Part shown: positions 31,191-38,570 of the stretch, one piece after another
Layout: every line of letters begins with the position of its first letter
Numbering within the stretch: the first letter of the stretch is position 1
Assembly: GCF_000364705.1 (NCBI RefSeq)
Contig: NZ_AQOH01000375.1
Coordinates: forward strand, 1-38,570
DNA from: Pseudomonas fuscovaginae SE-1
GTDB lineage: Bacteria; Pseudomonadota; Gammaproteobacteria; Pseudomonadales; Pseudomonadaceae
Direction: 5' to 3'
DNA length: 38,570 nt
Notes under the pieces: model-generated
Seen by the model: only the letters and a program-made list of their open reading frames with translations
Database searches by the model: none
Told to the model about the DNA's origin: nothing
Position numbers and translations under genes: made by a program

Positions 31191-31865
31191 ATGACCGTAA
31201 ACATCAGCAATCTCACGATCGCAACCCCGGTCGCCACCTCCGCCACCAACCCCGTGGCCCTCGAACTCAATGGCGCGCAGGCCCTCGCGCAGTTTCCCAG
31301 CGTGATCCAGGTGCTGCCGGACGGCTCGCTGCAGTTCAACGCCCCCACCAAGGGGGCGGCGAGCAAAAGCACCCACCGCACCCGCTGCGAATGGAAGGAG
31401 TCGATCTACTGGTCACTGACCAGCGCGGCAGAGCACATCAACGATCAGGAAATGACGGTGACCAAGGTCAACTCCGCGCAGAAGGTCGTCATTTCACAAA
31501 TGCACGTGAAAGGCGATGACAGCCCGGCGGTGAAGGTGTTCTGGAACAAGGGCAACATCACCCTGGGCTTTCGCCAGAGCTACAACCAGCCGGATCCGGT
31601 GAACAGCACGGTGCTCAAGGGCGTGCCGCTGGGCGCGAAGTTCAGGGTCAGGATCCATGTGACGTCGCGGGGCGTGGTACGCGTGACCGTCGACAGCAAT
31701 GGCGCCACGGGCATCTCGGGCGACCTCCAACTGGATGCCAGCTGGAACACCCAGCTATTCGACTTCCACGGTGGCGTGTACAACCAGATCGACTTCACCG
31801 ACGCGACGCCGGCCGAGGATGGCTCGATCTGCATCATCAGCGATCTTGCGATCAGCCATCTCTAG
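31191..31865 (+). CDS. Polysaccharide lyase family 7 (alginate-lyase-like) protein
   Basis: A 224-aa protein similar in size and layout to small PL7 alginate lyases such as P. aeruginosa PA1167. Aligned motifs: THRTRCEWKE for the RxExR strand, VVISQMHVKGDDSPAVKVFW for the QIH strand (Gln and His retained), VPLGAKFRVRIHVTSRGVV, and FDFHGGVYNQIDF for YFKAGxYxQ (catalytic Tyr kept, Lys-Ala replaced by His-Gly). PL7 enzymes cleave alginate by beta-elimination; the altered last motif makes the activity or substrate uncertain. There is no signal peptide. AAGGAG precedes the ATG. It lies 177 bp upstream of the giant toxin gene on the same strand, so the two may be co-expressed, though a hairpin intervenes. 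Confidence 0.7.
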   Translation: MTVNISNLTIATPVATSATNPVALELNGAQALAQFPSVIQVLPDGSLQFNAPTKGAASKSTHRTRCEWKESIYWSLTSAAEHINDQEMTVTKVNSAQKVVISQMHVKGDDSPAVKVFWNKGNITLGFRQSYNQPDPVNSTVLKGVPLGAKFRVRIHVTSRGVVRVTVDSNGATGISGDLQLDASWNTQLFDFHGGVYNQIDFTDATPAEDGSICIISDLAISHL

Positions 31866-31894
31866 GCTCAAGCCGCCGAAGTCTTCCGGCTGCC

Positions 31895-31941
31895 GGCCTG
31901 TTCGCGACGGTGCGGCGAGCCCACAAGCCCGCGAACAGGCC
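31895..31941. repeat. Inverted repeat after the PL7 gene
   Basis: GGCCTGTTCGCG (31895-31906) and CGCGAACAGGCC (31930-31941) are perfectly complementary over 12 bp with a 23-bp loop. It is REP-like in composition; there is no T-run, so termination is doubtful. Confidence 0.6.
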
Positions 31942-32007
31942 ACAGTCCAGGCACAGGCCAGCATCCCCTACCTATCTACCGCCTGCCGGGATTGCTCGCG
32001 CCCTAGC

Positions 32008-32036
32008 GTGCCCGATTCGAACCACGCATCGGAGCC
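32008..32036 (+). promoter_or_regulatory. Hairpin enclosing the ribosome site of the giant toxin gene
   Basis: The arms GTGCCCGATTCG (32008-32019) and CGCATCGGAGCC (32025-32036) pair imperfectly around AACCA. The toxin's only Shine-Dalgarno-like sequence, GGAG (32031-32034), lies in the 3' arm, 8 nt before the ATG at 32043. A near-identical and perfect version precedes the next toxin-like gene at 38435-38463. Folding of the mRNA would hide the ribosome site (inference). Confidence 0.6.
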
Positions 32037-32042
32037 ACGCTC

Positions 32043-35000
32043 ATGTCCCTACCCGCTCAATCGCCCCCAGCCACTGAACCGGCCTTGCCCCCCACCCTGA
32101 CCGAACATCGACGCCTCGGCGCCGCCTACGCGGACACGTTCGCCCGTGAGGACGCCTCCGGAAAAAACGCCACCACGCTGCCACCCGGCGAACTCGTCGA
32201 CAGGATCCGGGGCAACCTGGCCAGGCGCCTGGCCGGCTCCGGGCCGGTCCCCGAGGACATCCTCGCCCTGTTCAACGAAGCGAACCTCAACCTCCTCACC
32301 GACGGCCTCGATGCGCTGGCGCTCGCCCTGGAGCCGCACGTGCGCACGTCTATCGTCGTCAACGAGTGCCTGCGCAGCGCCGGCAACCAGCGCGAAGCGA
32401 TCGCTTGCGTCGCGAAGCTGTGCCAACCCGCCAAGTCTCACCGCCAGATGATTCATCCAGGGGCTCATGTCACCGTCGATGGCAAGGACGCCGAAGACAC
32501 CCCTGTGAGGATGCTGATCCCGCTGGCGCTGTTCCTGAGCGATACCACGAACCGCTACGCCATCAGCCGCTGGGAATACCCCTACACCGACCTGGCGCAA
32601 CGCGTGCTGCTCGACCCGCTGTTTCGTGCGCACTGGCGCAGACTGCCCGCCAGCGGCCATGACCTGGCCCGGGTCAATGCCAGCAGCGACAGCGATATCC
32701 ACGGCATGATGGGCAAGCTGGCGCGACAAAGAACCTTTGCCGGCGCTCGCCCGAAGACCTCGCAAGCCATCCTGGCCACCTGCGAGCGGCGTTTCCAGCG
32801 CTTCGCGCAAAGCGGCCACGCGCCCTTCAGCGATCCCCCCACACTGGCCCAGACCCTCGGGCTGGCGCCGCCGCACGAGCCGCTCGCGCAGACCGCCCGG
32901 GACGGCAAGGCCGGTACCGCCCTGGTCATCTATCGCGATGCGGCGATCCACCTGCAGGATGCCTGCAACGCGTTCCGCGAGGAAAACCGGCTACCGGAAG
33001 GCTTTCTGCAGGACGAGAGACACGCCGGGCCCAGTGCCTACTGGCAGCGGATCAGCGCCCCTGCGCTCAGCCGTTGCCGGCAGGCTCACGCCCTGCTGCA
33101 GCACCTGCCAGGCCTCTCGCTGCCGAACCTCGACAGCCTGCAGGCGCCCCCGCCATCGGACGATCACCGCGCCAAGGCCAGCGCACTCGCCGGCGGGCTG
33201 TCCAATGACGCCCTGTTGGCCGCAGCCAGCCGGCAATACGACTACTCCATCAGCAATGCCGGCCACCTGCTGAACCTGATGATCCCCGCGGATATCCGCG
33301 CAGCCCTGGACGGCACACGAACGGTCGACGAGGCCCGCGCCACGCTGTCCATGCTCTGCCGCCGGCCGGCCTTCCAGCAGGAGCTGACGGATATCGCGGG
33401 CACCCCCGTTCAGTCGGCCGAGGCCGCCTGGACGATCCTCTCCAGGCTGGTGCTCGCCACCGGGCTCGCCGCCGATTGGGCGAGCGACAACGGGCAGGCG
33501 TCCCTCGCCGCCTTCCTCGCGCCGGGCATGACCGAACAGCGGATGGACTTCCTGCCGGGCGTGTTTACCCGGGTGCTGCTGACCCAGGCCTACGACAACC
33601 CGCGGGACTGGCGCCCCGGCCGGCTCCCGCGCGACGGGCTGCCGGTGCTGGAAAGCCCCGCGCTGCCGGCGGACAACGGCCGGCAGGCAACCAACCTGGC
33701 GATGCTCACCGGCACCCTGAAGAGCACCGCGTCCAGGCGCCCGACGGCCTCGTCGCTGCTGGCGGCCCTTGGCGTCCCCGAGCGCTCGACGCACCTGCCG
33801 GCGCACTGGAATGCCGTCGACGACTATCAATTCCTGCGTGCCTTGCCGCACTTCTCGACCCTGGCCGCGAAGATCGCCACCGGCAACCCCGACACCGCGG
33901 TTTCGCCGGGGCAACAGGCCCACCTGCTGATACAGGCACTGCTGTCCGTGCTGGAGCCCGACGTCACGGGCCCATGGCAACCCGCTGGGGAGCTGGCCCC
34001 ACCGACGGTCGCGGCTGGCCAGGGCTGGCAGCAACTGCGCGACAACGCCCTCGACGACATCAGCCGGCAGTTGCTGGATCAACGCAGCGTCGACGACTCG
34101 CGGCAGGCGATGTTCCTGGCCCGCCTGCTGCTGCAGCGCGAACGCCCCGAGTGGTTTCTCAAGGACGTCGAGAGCATCCGCAACGACTACGCCCGAGACG
34201 CCGCCTCCATCACCTGGCGCTATGCCACGCGCCTGTGCGAGGCGCTGGCGCCGCGCTCCACCCTCGGCCGGAGCCTGGACGAAGTCGTCGGCCTGGCCGG
34301 GGCACTGGAACGACTCGGCGGGGTCCGCGCCCTGTTGCCGGACACCGCCAAGCCCCAGGCCACCGACGAACATGAACTCAGTGTCCTCAGCGGGCTGCTG
34401 ATGGCGCAGTCCACCCAGGCCTGGGGGAAAAGCTGGGAAGCCAGGGACGCCGTGCAACTGCTCGGCACCTTGAACGGGGCCGAGCAGACCTACCAGTCCC
34501 TGCTCAACCACCTCGGTGCCGGGACGCCACCGGACCTGATGGCCATGGCCCGGCAGGCACTGCGTGACCTGGAGGCCGACCCGGACGAGCGGGTGCAGAT
34601 CACCGAACAGGCGGACACCCATTTCAACTTCGCCCTCTCGCCCAACCACGTGGTGAGAAGAAACAACCCGGTCTGGACCGTCTCCGCCGCGCAGCGATTG
34701 CTGATCAAGGATGCGGGGGTTTTCCCGCAGAGCCGTGCGACCGTGGTCAGCCGCTACCGGCAGCAGGTCACCCGCTACGCCGACGAGCGCCTGTTCCTGG
34801 TCGAGATGCAGATCACCCAGACCCTGCGGCAGTTGCCGGCACAAACGCTGAAGCGGCTCGACAGCGACCGCTGGCGGGTGCACCAGTTGTCGTCGCGCAA
34901 TGCGCAACTGTATCGCGAAGGCGTGCTGGCGGTGGTGGAGATCGCGCCCGGTGGAGACCGGCCACGGCTCTATCTGGCGGCCCGCAAAACCGCCTCCGGC

Positions 35001-37961
35001 GCCTTCCTTTTACAGCCGGAGAACGTCGAGGCGCTTGAAAAGAGCGAAGAAGGTGGCCCGCTCGACACCGCACTCAAATACAACCTCGTCGTGCAGGTGG
35101 GCGGCAAGATCATCAAGGCGATCAGCCAGGCGGCCCAGGAAGTGCCCGTCGAGGGCATCGGGCTGGTGCCGGGCGCCTGGCAGGACGGCAGCCCCGAGGC
35201 CAGCCGCACCAGCATCCACCCGCTCGACCCGGGCAGTTCCGGCTGGAAACTGGCCCGCCAGCTGGCCAGGCCCCTGTGGCTCGACCCCATGGACTGGGAA
35301 GCCGCGCACGAGGTCGAGAAAAAAGGCCGCGCGCCCTGGCAGAGCGGCACCACCTTCAGCCTGTGGTCGCTGATCCCCCTCTACGACTACTTCAACAAGC
35401 CGGTGGCCGAGCGCGGCGAGGAGGACCACCGCTCGGCACTGTTCGACGTGGGCACGCTGTTCGCGCCCGGCACCGGCCACGCCAGCAAGGCGGTGTCGCT
35501 GCTCGCCACCACGGCCTTGAGCGCGGCCCGGGCCGGGGTCCTGAGAACCCTCGGCCAAGGGCTCACGCTCAAGAGCGTGATCGGTGGGCTGCAAGGGGTG
35601 ATTTGCGCCACCGCGTCCCCGCTGTTTCGCCAGGGCCTGAGGGCCGGTGGCTTGCAGTTGAGCCAGGCGGCCGGCGAAACCCTGCTGAACCTGTCGCCGG
35701 TGCCCCTGCCCGGCACGCACTGGTTCGGCAAGCGCGCCCACGAACTCTGGCAATCGCTGCCCGGCCTGGAGGCGGCCGAAAAGGTGGCGAAGGCCAGCAA
35801 CACCCTGGCGGCGGCCAGGGACATCATCGCCAACCGTATCCGGCCGCCACAGCAAGGCAATATCAGTGAATACGCCATCCACGATGGCGAGGCGCTCATC
35901 AGCCAGGCCAGGCGCCATCTCTTCAACGACCACCTGACGATCTACCACCTCAGGCAGGGCCAGGACACCGAGCGCTGGCTGATCCACTACACCGATGACA
36001 CCCGCATCGAAAAAGTCTACGAGATCAAGGGCAACTTCAACCTCAAGAACAACTACGTGGAGATCATCGACCCCGCCAGCGGCAGGAACGTGATGACCGC
36101 GGAAAACCGCGCCGGGGTATGGTGGCGCGTCAGCCCCAGGGGCGGGGGCAGCAATGGACGCAAGATCACCTTCGAAATCATCAGGCGCTGGCAGGCCATC
36201 GTGAAGGCCGATAGCAGCAAGGCCACGCTGAAGTTTCAGGCCGAGTTCGCCAGGTCCCAGGGGCTCAAGGCAAGAAGCCTCTGGGAATACGTGTCCACCA
36301 CCGGCGAACTGGCCGACGAGGGCAAGTTCCTGCAGGCCGAATTCGAAGGCCGGACCTTCACCCCACCCACCGTGGCGCAACTGAAGGAGTGGCGGGACAT
36401 GCCGCCGGCCGCTCGCGGCAAGACCTCGCAGTTCCAGTTCGCGATGGACCGCGGTATCCAGCTGCGCACCCTGATTCGCAACGCCAGGAAAAACGGTGAA
36501 CTGACCTGGGAAGGGCAATATGCCGTCGACCTGGCGGAAGGCCGCACATTCCGCGCGCACACCCAGGAAGACCTGACGGCATGGCGAAACCTGGCGCCCG
36601 GCCACTCCCAGCCCTGGTACCGCTTCGCCCGCGAACGCGGTCTCAACCCGAAGACCTTCTCCCGCCTGGTCAACCGCGGCGGCAGGCCGGGTGGCGCGCT
36701 GAGTGCCGTGGGCGAGCATGCGCTCAAGCAGAAGCAGGGGCACACCCTGCGCGAGATCACCGTCCAGGATATCGAGGCCTGGCGGGACATGCCGGCATCC
36801 GAGCGCCAGCAGACCAGCCGCGAGCGATTCGCCACGGGACGCAACCTCAACCCGAACCTCTTCGGCAGGTACATCACCACCGAAGGCACGCTCAAGCCAC
36901 TCGGAGCATACAGGGTCAACCTGGCCGCGGGCGTCCAGTACCACGAGTCGACCGTGCAGGAGATCATCGAGTGGCGCGATCTGCCCAAGGCCGAGCGCGA
37001 AAAGACCTCCCGGGACCAGTTCGCCCTGGACCGCAAGATCGACCTGCCCAACTTCCAGCTCCATGCGAAGGCCAACGGCGAACTGACGGTGGCGGGTGAG
37101 GTCAGGATCAGGGATGGCGATGAAACCTTCCAGGCCCTCACCGCCCGCGACCTGATCGACTGGCGGGATATGCCCGAGCCGGCACGCGGGCTGACCGACC
37201 GCAAGACATTCGCCCTGAGTCGCGGGCTCAACCCCAGGGTCTTCGCCGATGAAGCGCAGGCAAGCGGCGAACTCAAGCCGCTGGGCCAGTTTCGGGTCGA
37301 GAAGGCCGACGGCGTGGTGTTCCACGAGATCACCGCCCAGGAGCTGACCGAATGGAGAGACCTGTCCCGGGCCGAGCGCAAGGCGACACCCTGGCACCGG
37401 TTCGCCCTGGACCGGCGCATCGACCTGAAGACCTTCAAGCAATTCAGCTACGCCACCGGCAGGCTGACCGACATCGGTGAATTCAAGATCAACGCGGCCA
37501 ACCGCCAACAGCTCGCCGGCCCCTCCCGCGGGCCCTCGCTCACGCCGGCCGGTGAGCCGCCCGCCAAGCGCGCCAGACCCACCCCGTCGGCGCCGCTGCC
37601 GCTGGCCCAGGCCAGGCAGCACGTGGCCCACCGCGCCATCGAACTGCAAGCGCAACTGCCCTCCTACACCCGAGACAAGACCACCATGGCCGTGGCGCTG
37701 TTGAACGACCCCGAAGGCCGGCAGATTGCCGTCATCGCCTCCAGCAACCCACGCGGCTACCTGCCCAGGGGGGTCGAGGTGAAAGCCCAGGAACGCTTCA
37801 TCCGTGGCAATCTGCACGCCGAAGCCGACATTCTCGAATGGGCGGCCCAGAACCGCCATACGGTCGCCGTGATTGGCGCGGGCAGGCCCATCTGCGCCCC
37901 CTGCGCCCACTTGATCGAACAGGCCCACGCCGTCCCCGCGACGCCACTGAAAAAGGTATGA
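32043..37961 (+). CDS. Giant putative polymorphic toxin with WRDLP repeats and C-terminal deaminase domain
   Basis: A 1972-aa protein without a signal peptide. Residues 1-1100 are a mostly helical region unlike anything I can name with certainty. Around 1105-1260 TFSLWSLIPLYDYF and a hydrophobic stretch (SKAVSLLATTALSAARAGVL) recall the translocation-like part of large Pseudomonas DUF6543 toxins. Residues about 1270-1370 form a small beta domain (RWLIHYTDDTRIEKVYEIKG). Residues 1379-1828 are seven repeats of about 64 aa. A basic Pro-rich linker (PPAKRARPTPSAP) follows. The C-terminal ~110 residues are a deaminase-like domain: zinc ligands and catalytic Glu in LHAEADILEW (H1925, E1927) and RPICAPCAHL (C1951, C1954). 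Such domains in polymorphic toxins deaminate nucleic acids or nucleotides. The downstream small gene is probably its immunity gene. Export route unknown. Confidence 0.75.
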   Translation: MSLPAQSPPATEPALPPTLTEHRRLGAAYADTFAREDASGKNATTLPPGELVDRIRGNLARRLAGSGPVPEDILALFNEANLNLLTDGLDALALALEPHVRTSIVVNECLRSAGNQREAIACVAKLCQPAKSHRQMIHPGAHVTVDGKDAEDTPVRMLIPLALFLSDTTNRYAISRWEYPYTDLAQRVLLDPLFRAHWRRLPASGHDLARVNASSDSDIHGMMGKLARQRTFAGARPKTSQAILATCERRFQRFAQSGHAPFSDPPTLAQTLGLAPPHEPLAQTARDGKAGTALVIYRDAAIHLQDACNAFREENRLPEGFLQDERHAGPSAYWQRISAPALSRCRQAHALLQHLPGLSLPNLDSLQAPPPSDDHRAKASALAGGLSNDALLAAASRQYDYSISNAGHLLNLMIPADIRAALDGTRTVDEARATLSMLCRRPAFQQELTDIAGTPVQSAEAAWTILSRLVLATGLAADWASDNGQASLAAFLAPGMTEQRMDFLPGVFTRVLLTQAYDNPRDWRPGRLPRDGLPVLESPALPADNGRQATNLAMLTGTLKSTASRRPTASSLLAALGVPERSTHLPAHWNAVDDYQFLRALPHFSTLAAKIATGNPDTAVSPGQQAHLLIQALLSVLEPDVTGPWQPAGELAPPTVAAGQGWQQLRDNALDDISRQLLDQRSVDDSRQAMFLARLLLQRERPEWFLKDVESIRNDYARDAASITWRYATRLCEALAPRSTLGRSLDEVVGLAGALERLGGVRALLPDTAKPQATDEHELSVLSGLLMAQSTQAWGKSWEARDAVQLLGTLNGAEQTYQSLLNHLGAGTPPDLMAMARQALRDLEADPDERVQITEQADTHFNFALSPNHVVRRNNPVWTVSAAQRLLIKDAGVFPQSRATVVSRYRQQVTRYADERLFLVEMQITQTLRQLPAQTLKRLDSDRWRVHQLSSRNAQLYREGVLAVVEIAPGGDRPRLYLAARKTASGAFLLQPENVEALEKSEEGGPLDTALKYNLVVQVGGKIIKAISQAAQEVPVEGIGLVPGAWQDGSPEASRTSIHPLDPGSSGWKLARQLARPLWLDPMDWEAAHEVEKKGRAPWQSGTTFSLWSLIPLYDYFNKPVAERGEEDHRSALFDVGTLFAPGTGHASKAVSLLATTALSAARAGVLRTLGQGLTLKSVIGGLQGVICATASPLFRQGLRAGGLQLSQAAGETLLNLSPVPLPGTHWFGKRAHELWQSLPGLEAAEKVAKASNTLAAARDIIANRIRPPQQGNISEYAIHDGEALISQARRHLFNDHLTIYHLRQGQDTERWLIHYTDDTRIEKVYEIKGNFNLKNNYVEIIDPASGRNVMTAENRAGVWWRVSPRGGGSNGRKITFEIIRRWQAIVKADSSKATLKFQAEFARSQGLKARSLWEYVSTTGELADEGKFLQAEFEGRTFTPPTVAQLKEWRDMPPAARGKTSQFQFAMDRGIQLRTLIRNARKNGELTWEGQYAVDLAEGRTFRAHTQEDLTAWRNLAPGHSQPWYRFARERGLNPKTFSRLVNRGGRPGGALSAVGEHALKQKQGHTLREITVQDIEAWRDMPASERQQTSRERFATGRNLNPNLFGRYITTEGTLKPLGAYRVNLAAGVQYHESTVQEIIEWRDLPKAEREKTSRDQFALDRKIDLPNFQLHAKANGELTVAGEVRIRDGDETFQALTARDLIDWRDMPEPARGLTDRKTFALSRGLNPRVFADEAQASGELKPLGQFRVEKADGVVFHEITAQELTEWRDLSRAERKATPWHRFALDRRIDLKTFKQFSYATGRLTDIGEFKINAANRQQLAGPSRGPSLTPAGEPPAKRARPTPSAPLPLAQARQHVAHRAIELQAQLPSYTRDKTTMAVALLNDPEGRQIAVIASSNPRGYLPRGVEVKAQERFIRGNLHAEADILEWAAQNRHTVAVIGAGRPICAPCAHLIEQAHAVPATPLKKV
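36177..37520 (+). repeat. Seven tandem ~64-residue coding repeats in the giant toxin
   Basis: In-frame units begin at about residues 1379, 1447, 1511, 1577, 1641, 1704 and 1768. The consensus is (I/L)xxWRD(M/L)Pxx(E/A)Rxx(T)(S)xxxFAxxRx(L/I)(N/D)xxxFxxxxxxxGxLxxxGxxxxxxAxGxxFxxxTxx(E/D). Within each unit FAxxRGLNPxxF is spaced like a helix-turn-helix core. The first unit is the most diverged and the second to last are well kept. At DNA level the units are diverged, so this is an old repeat and not a recent duplication. Confidence 0.8.
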
Positions 37962-37963
37962 AC

Positions 37964-38398
37964 ATGAACACTCGACTCACCACGGTGGCAGCCGACCTGG
38001 TCGACTGGGCCGAAAGCCTGCCGGCCAGCCGCAGAAAACCGGTCGCCTGCGCGATTGCGCAATGGGCCTGCCACCAGGCCCGGGTCGCCGACCTGCTCGG
38101 CGAGGCCACGCTGCAACGCCTGCTGGCGGCCAGCTACAGCGCCACGCCGCAGGAGCGCGCGATGCTGGACCGCAGGGCGCAGGAACTGGACGAAGAGTAC
38201 TTTGCCAGCGCGGATAAAGATGATGTTACGGCGCCAGCCCTGCTCCGCTTCGAACAGGCCAGGGCACTGCGCTCGCTGCTGCACGCCTGCGACGCACAGG
38301 ACCTGCCGAACCTGTGCGACGCGCTGTACGAAGCGCAGGCGGTGACCGACGACCTGCAAGCCTTCCGCCAGTTGTGCAGCGCCTGCACGGCCGCATAG
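37964..38398 (+). CDS. Putative immunity protein of the deaminase toxin
   Basis: A 144-aa acidic, mostly helical protein (LVDWAESLPASRRKPVACAI, RAMLDRRAQELDEEYFASAD, LRSLLHACDAQDLPNLCDAL) with no signal peptide or recognised family. Its start is 2 bp after the toxin stop: ATG at 37964 has AAGG 7 nt upstream, within the last toxin codons. An ATG at 37958 overlaps the toxin stop (ATGA) but has no room for a ribosome site. Size, position directly after the toxin domain and translational coupling are those of immunity genes of polymorphic toxins. Binding and neutralisation of the toxin are inferred only. Confidence 0.65.
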   Translation: MNTRLTTVAADLVDWAESLPASRRKPVACAIAQWACHQARVADLLGEATLQRLLAASYSATPQERAMLDRRAQELDEEYFASADKDDVTAPALLRFEQARALRSLLHACDAQDLPNLCDALYEAQAVTDDLQAFRQLCSACTAA

Positions 38399-38434
38399 AT
38401 ACCTACCGCATCCGCACGCCGGGCCGCACCTAGT

Positions 38435-38463
38435 GTGTCCGATTCGAACCACGAATCGGACAC
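38435..38463 (+). promoter_or_regulatory. Perfect hairpin before the second toxin-like gene
   Basis: GTGTCCGATTCG (38435-38446), loop AACCA, CGAATCGGACAC (38452-38463): 12 perfect base pairs. It ends 6 nt before the ATG at 38470, exactly as the related hairpin ends 6 nt before the toxin ATG at 32043. The shared core CCGATTCGAACCACG and the shared upstream CCTAG show common ancestry of the two leader sequences. Confidence 0.65.
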
Positions 38464-38469
38464 CCGCCC

Positions 38470-38570
38470 ATGCCCAACGCCCCCGACACCCCCACCCGCG
38501 TTCCCCCGCTCGCGCGCTCGACGCGCAACCATCGCCTGATCATCGGGCAACTGCCATCCTGGCTCCCCGC
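38470..38570 (+). CDS. Start of a second DUF6543-like toxin gene (cut by right edge)
   Basis: An open frame from the ATG at 38470 to the end of the window (33 full codons and 2 bases). It begins MPNAPDTPTRVPPLARSTRN and continues HRLIIGQLPSWLP. The 'LPSWL' near the N-terminus resembles the (I/L)PxWL motif at the start of large Pseudomonas DUF6543 proteins. The leader matches that of the giant toxin. Too little remains for an assignment of its activity. Confidence 0.55.
   Translation, partial: MPNAPDTPTRVPPLARSTRNHRLIIGQLPSWLP

Noticed and set aside
35010..37928. 972-aa minus-strand frame opposite the toxin gene
   Set aside because: It is a shadow of the toxin repeats (its own periodicity equals theirs) and has no plausible start signal.

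Overview
The window reads as chromosome of a fluorescent Pseudomonas (P. fluorescens/protegens/chlororaphis type). The evidence is the high GC, an MvaT/MvaU-family H-NS-like protein, Pseudomonas-type HPPD, adjacent ahpC and ahpF, REP-like 'GTGGGAGCCGGCTTGCTGGCGAT' sequences, and a DING phosphate-binding protein beside a TPS filamentous haemagglutinin-like gene. No rRNA, tRNA, CRISPR array or insertion sequence was seen.

Layout. 1-5161 (minus): the 5' part of a very large two-partner-secretion exoprotein (it runs off the left edge) preceded by a DING/PstS-like periplasmic phosphate-binding protein. 5.5-11.1 kb: housekeeping and regulatory genes (DUF1345 membrane protein, hpd, a CSS-motif/EAL c-di-GMP phosphodiesterase, mvaU, gloA). 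11.2-13.6 kb: peroxide defence genes ahpC and ahpF, with a candidate OxyR site upstream of ahpC and a 140-bp palindromic repeat directly after the ahpC stop. 13.7-16.1 kb: a divergent pair of a tyrosine recombinase and a KfrA-like coiled-coil DNA-binding protein, plus a 67-aa ORF. 16.2-24.8 kb: a tightly overlapping ferri-siderophore operon (TonB receptor, cyclic-peptide-type ABC exporter, fhuC, fhuD, fhuB) divergent from an AraC regulator, with a Fur-box-like sequence between. 25.1-30.7 kb: a coiled-coil membrane-anchored protein, a YghU-type glutathione transferase, a LysR/MFS divergent pair and a TetR/O-methyltransferase divergent pair.

31.2-38.6 kb is the most unusual part. It has a PL7 alginate-lyase-like protein without a signal peptide, then a 1972-aa putative toxin. 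The toxin has a long N-terminal half resembling the large Pseudomonas DUF6543-type toxins, seven tandem ~64-residue 'WRDLP' repeats with helix-turn-helix-like spacing, a basic Pro-rich linker, and a C-terminal HAE...CxxC cytidine-deaminase-like domain. A small immunity-like gene is coupled directly to it. A second gene begins just before the right edge. Both it and the toxin are preceded by the same inverted repeat, at the same distance from the start codon, so this looks like a family of co-organised toxin genes. The idea that the repeats and deaminase form a targeted nucleic-acid-editing toxin is inference.
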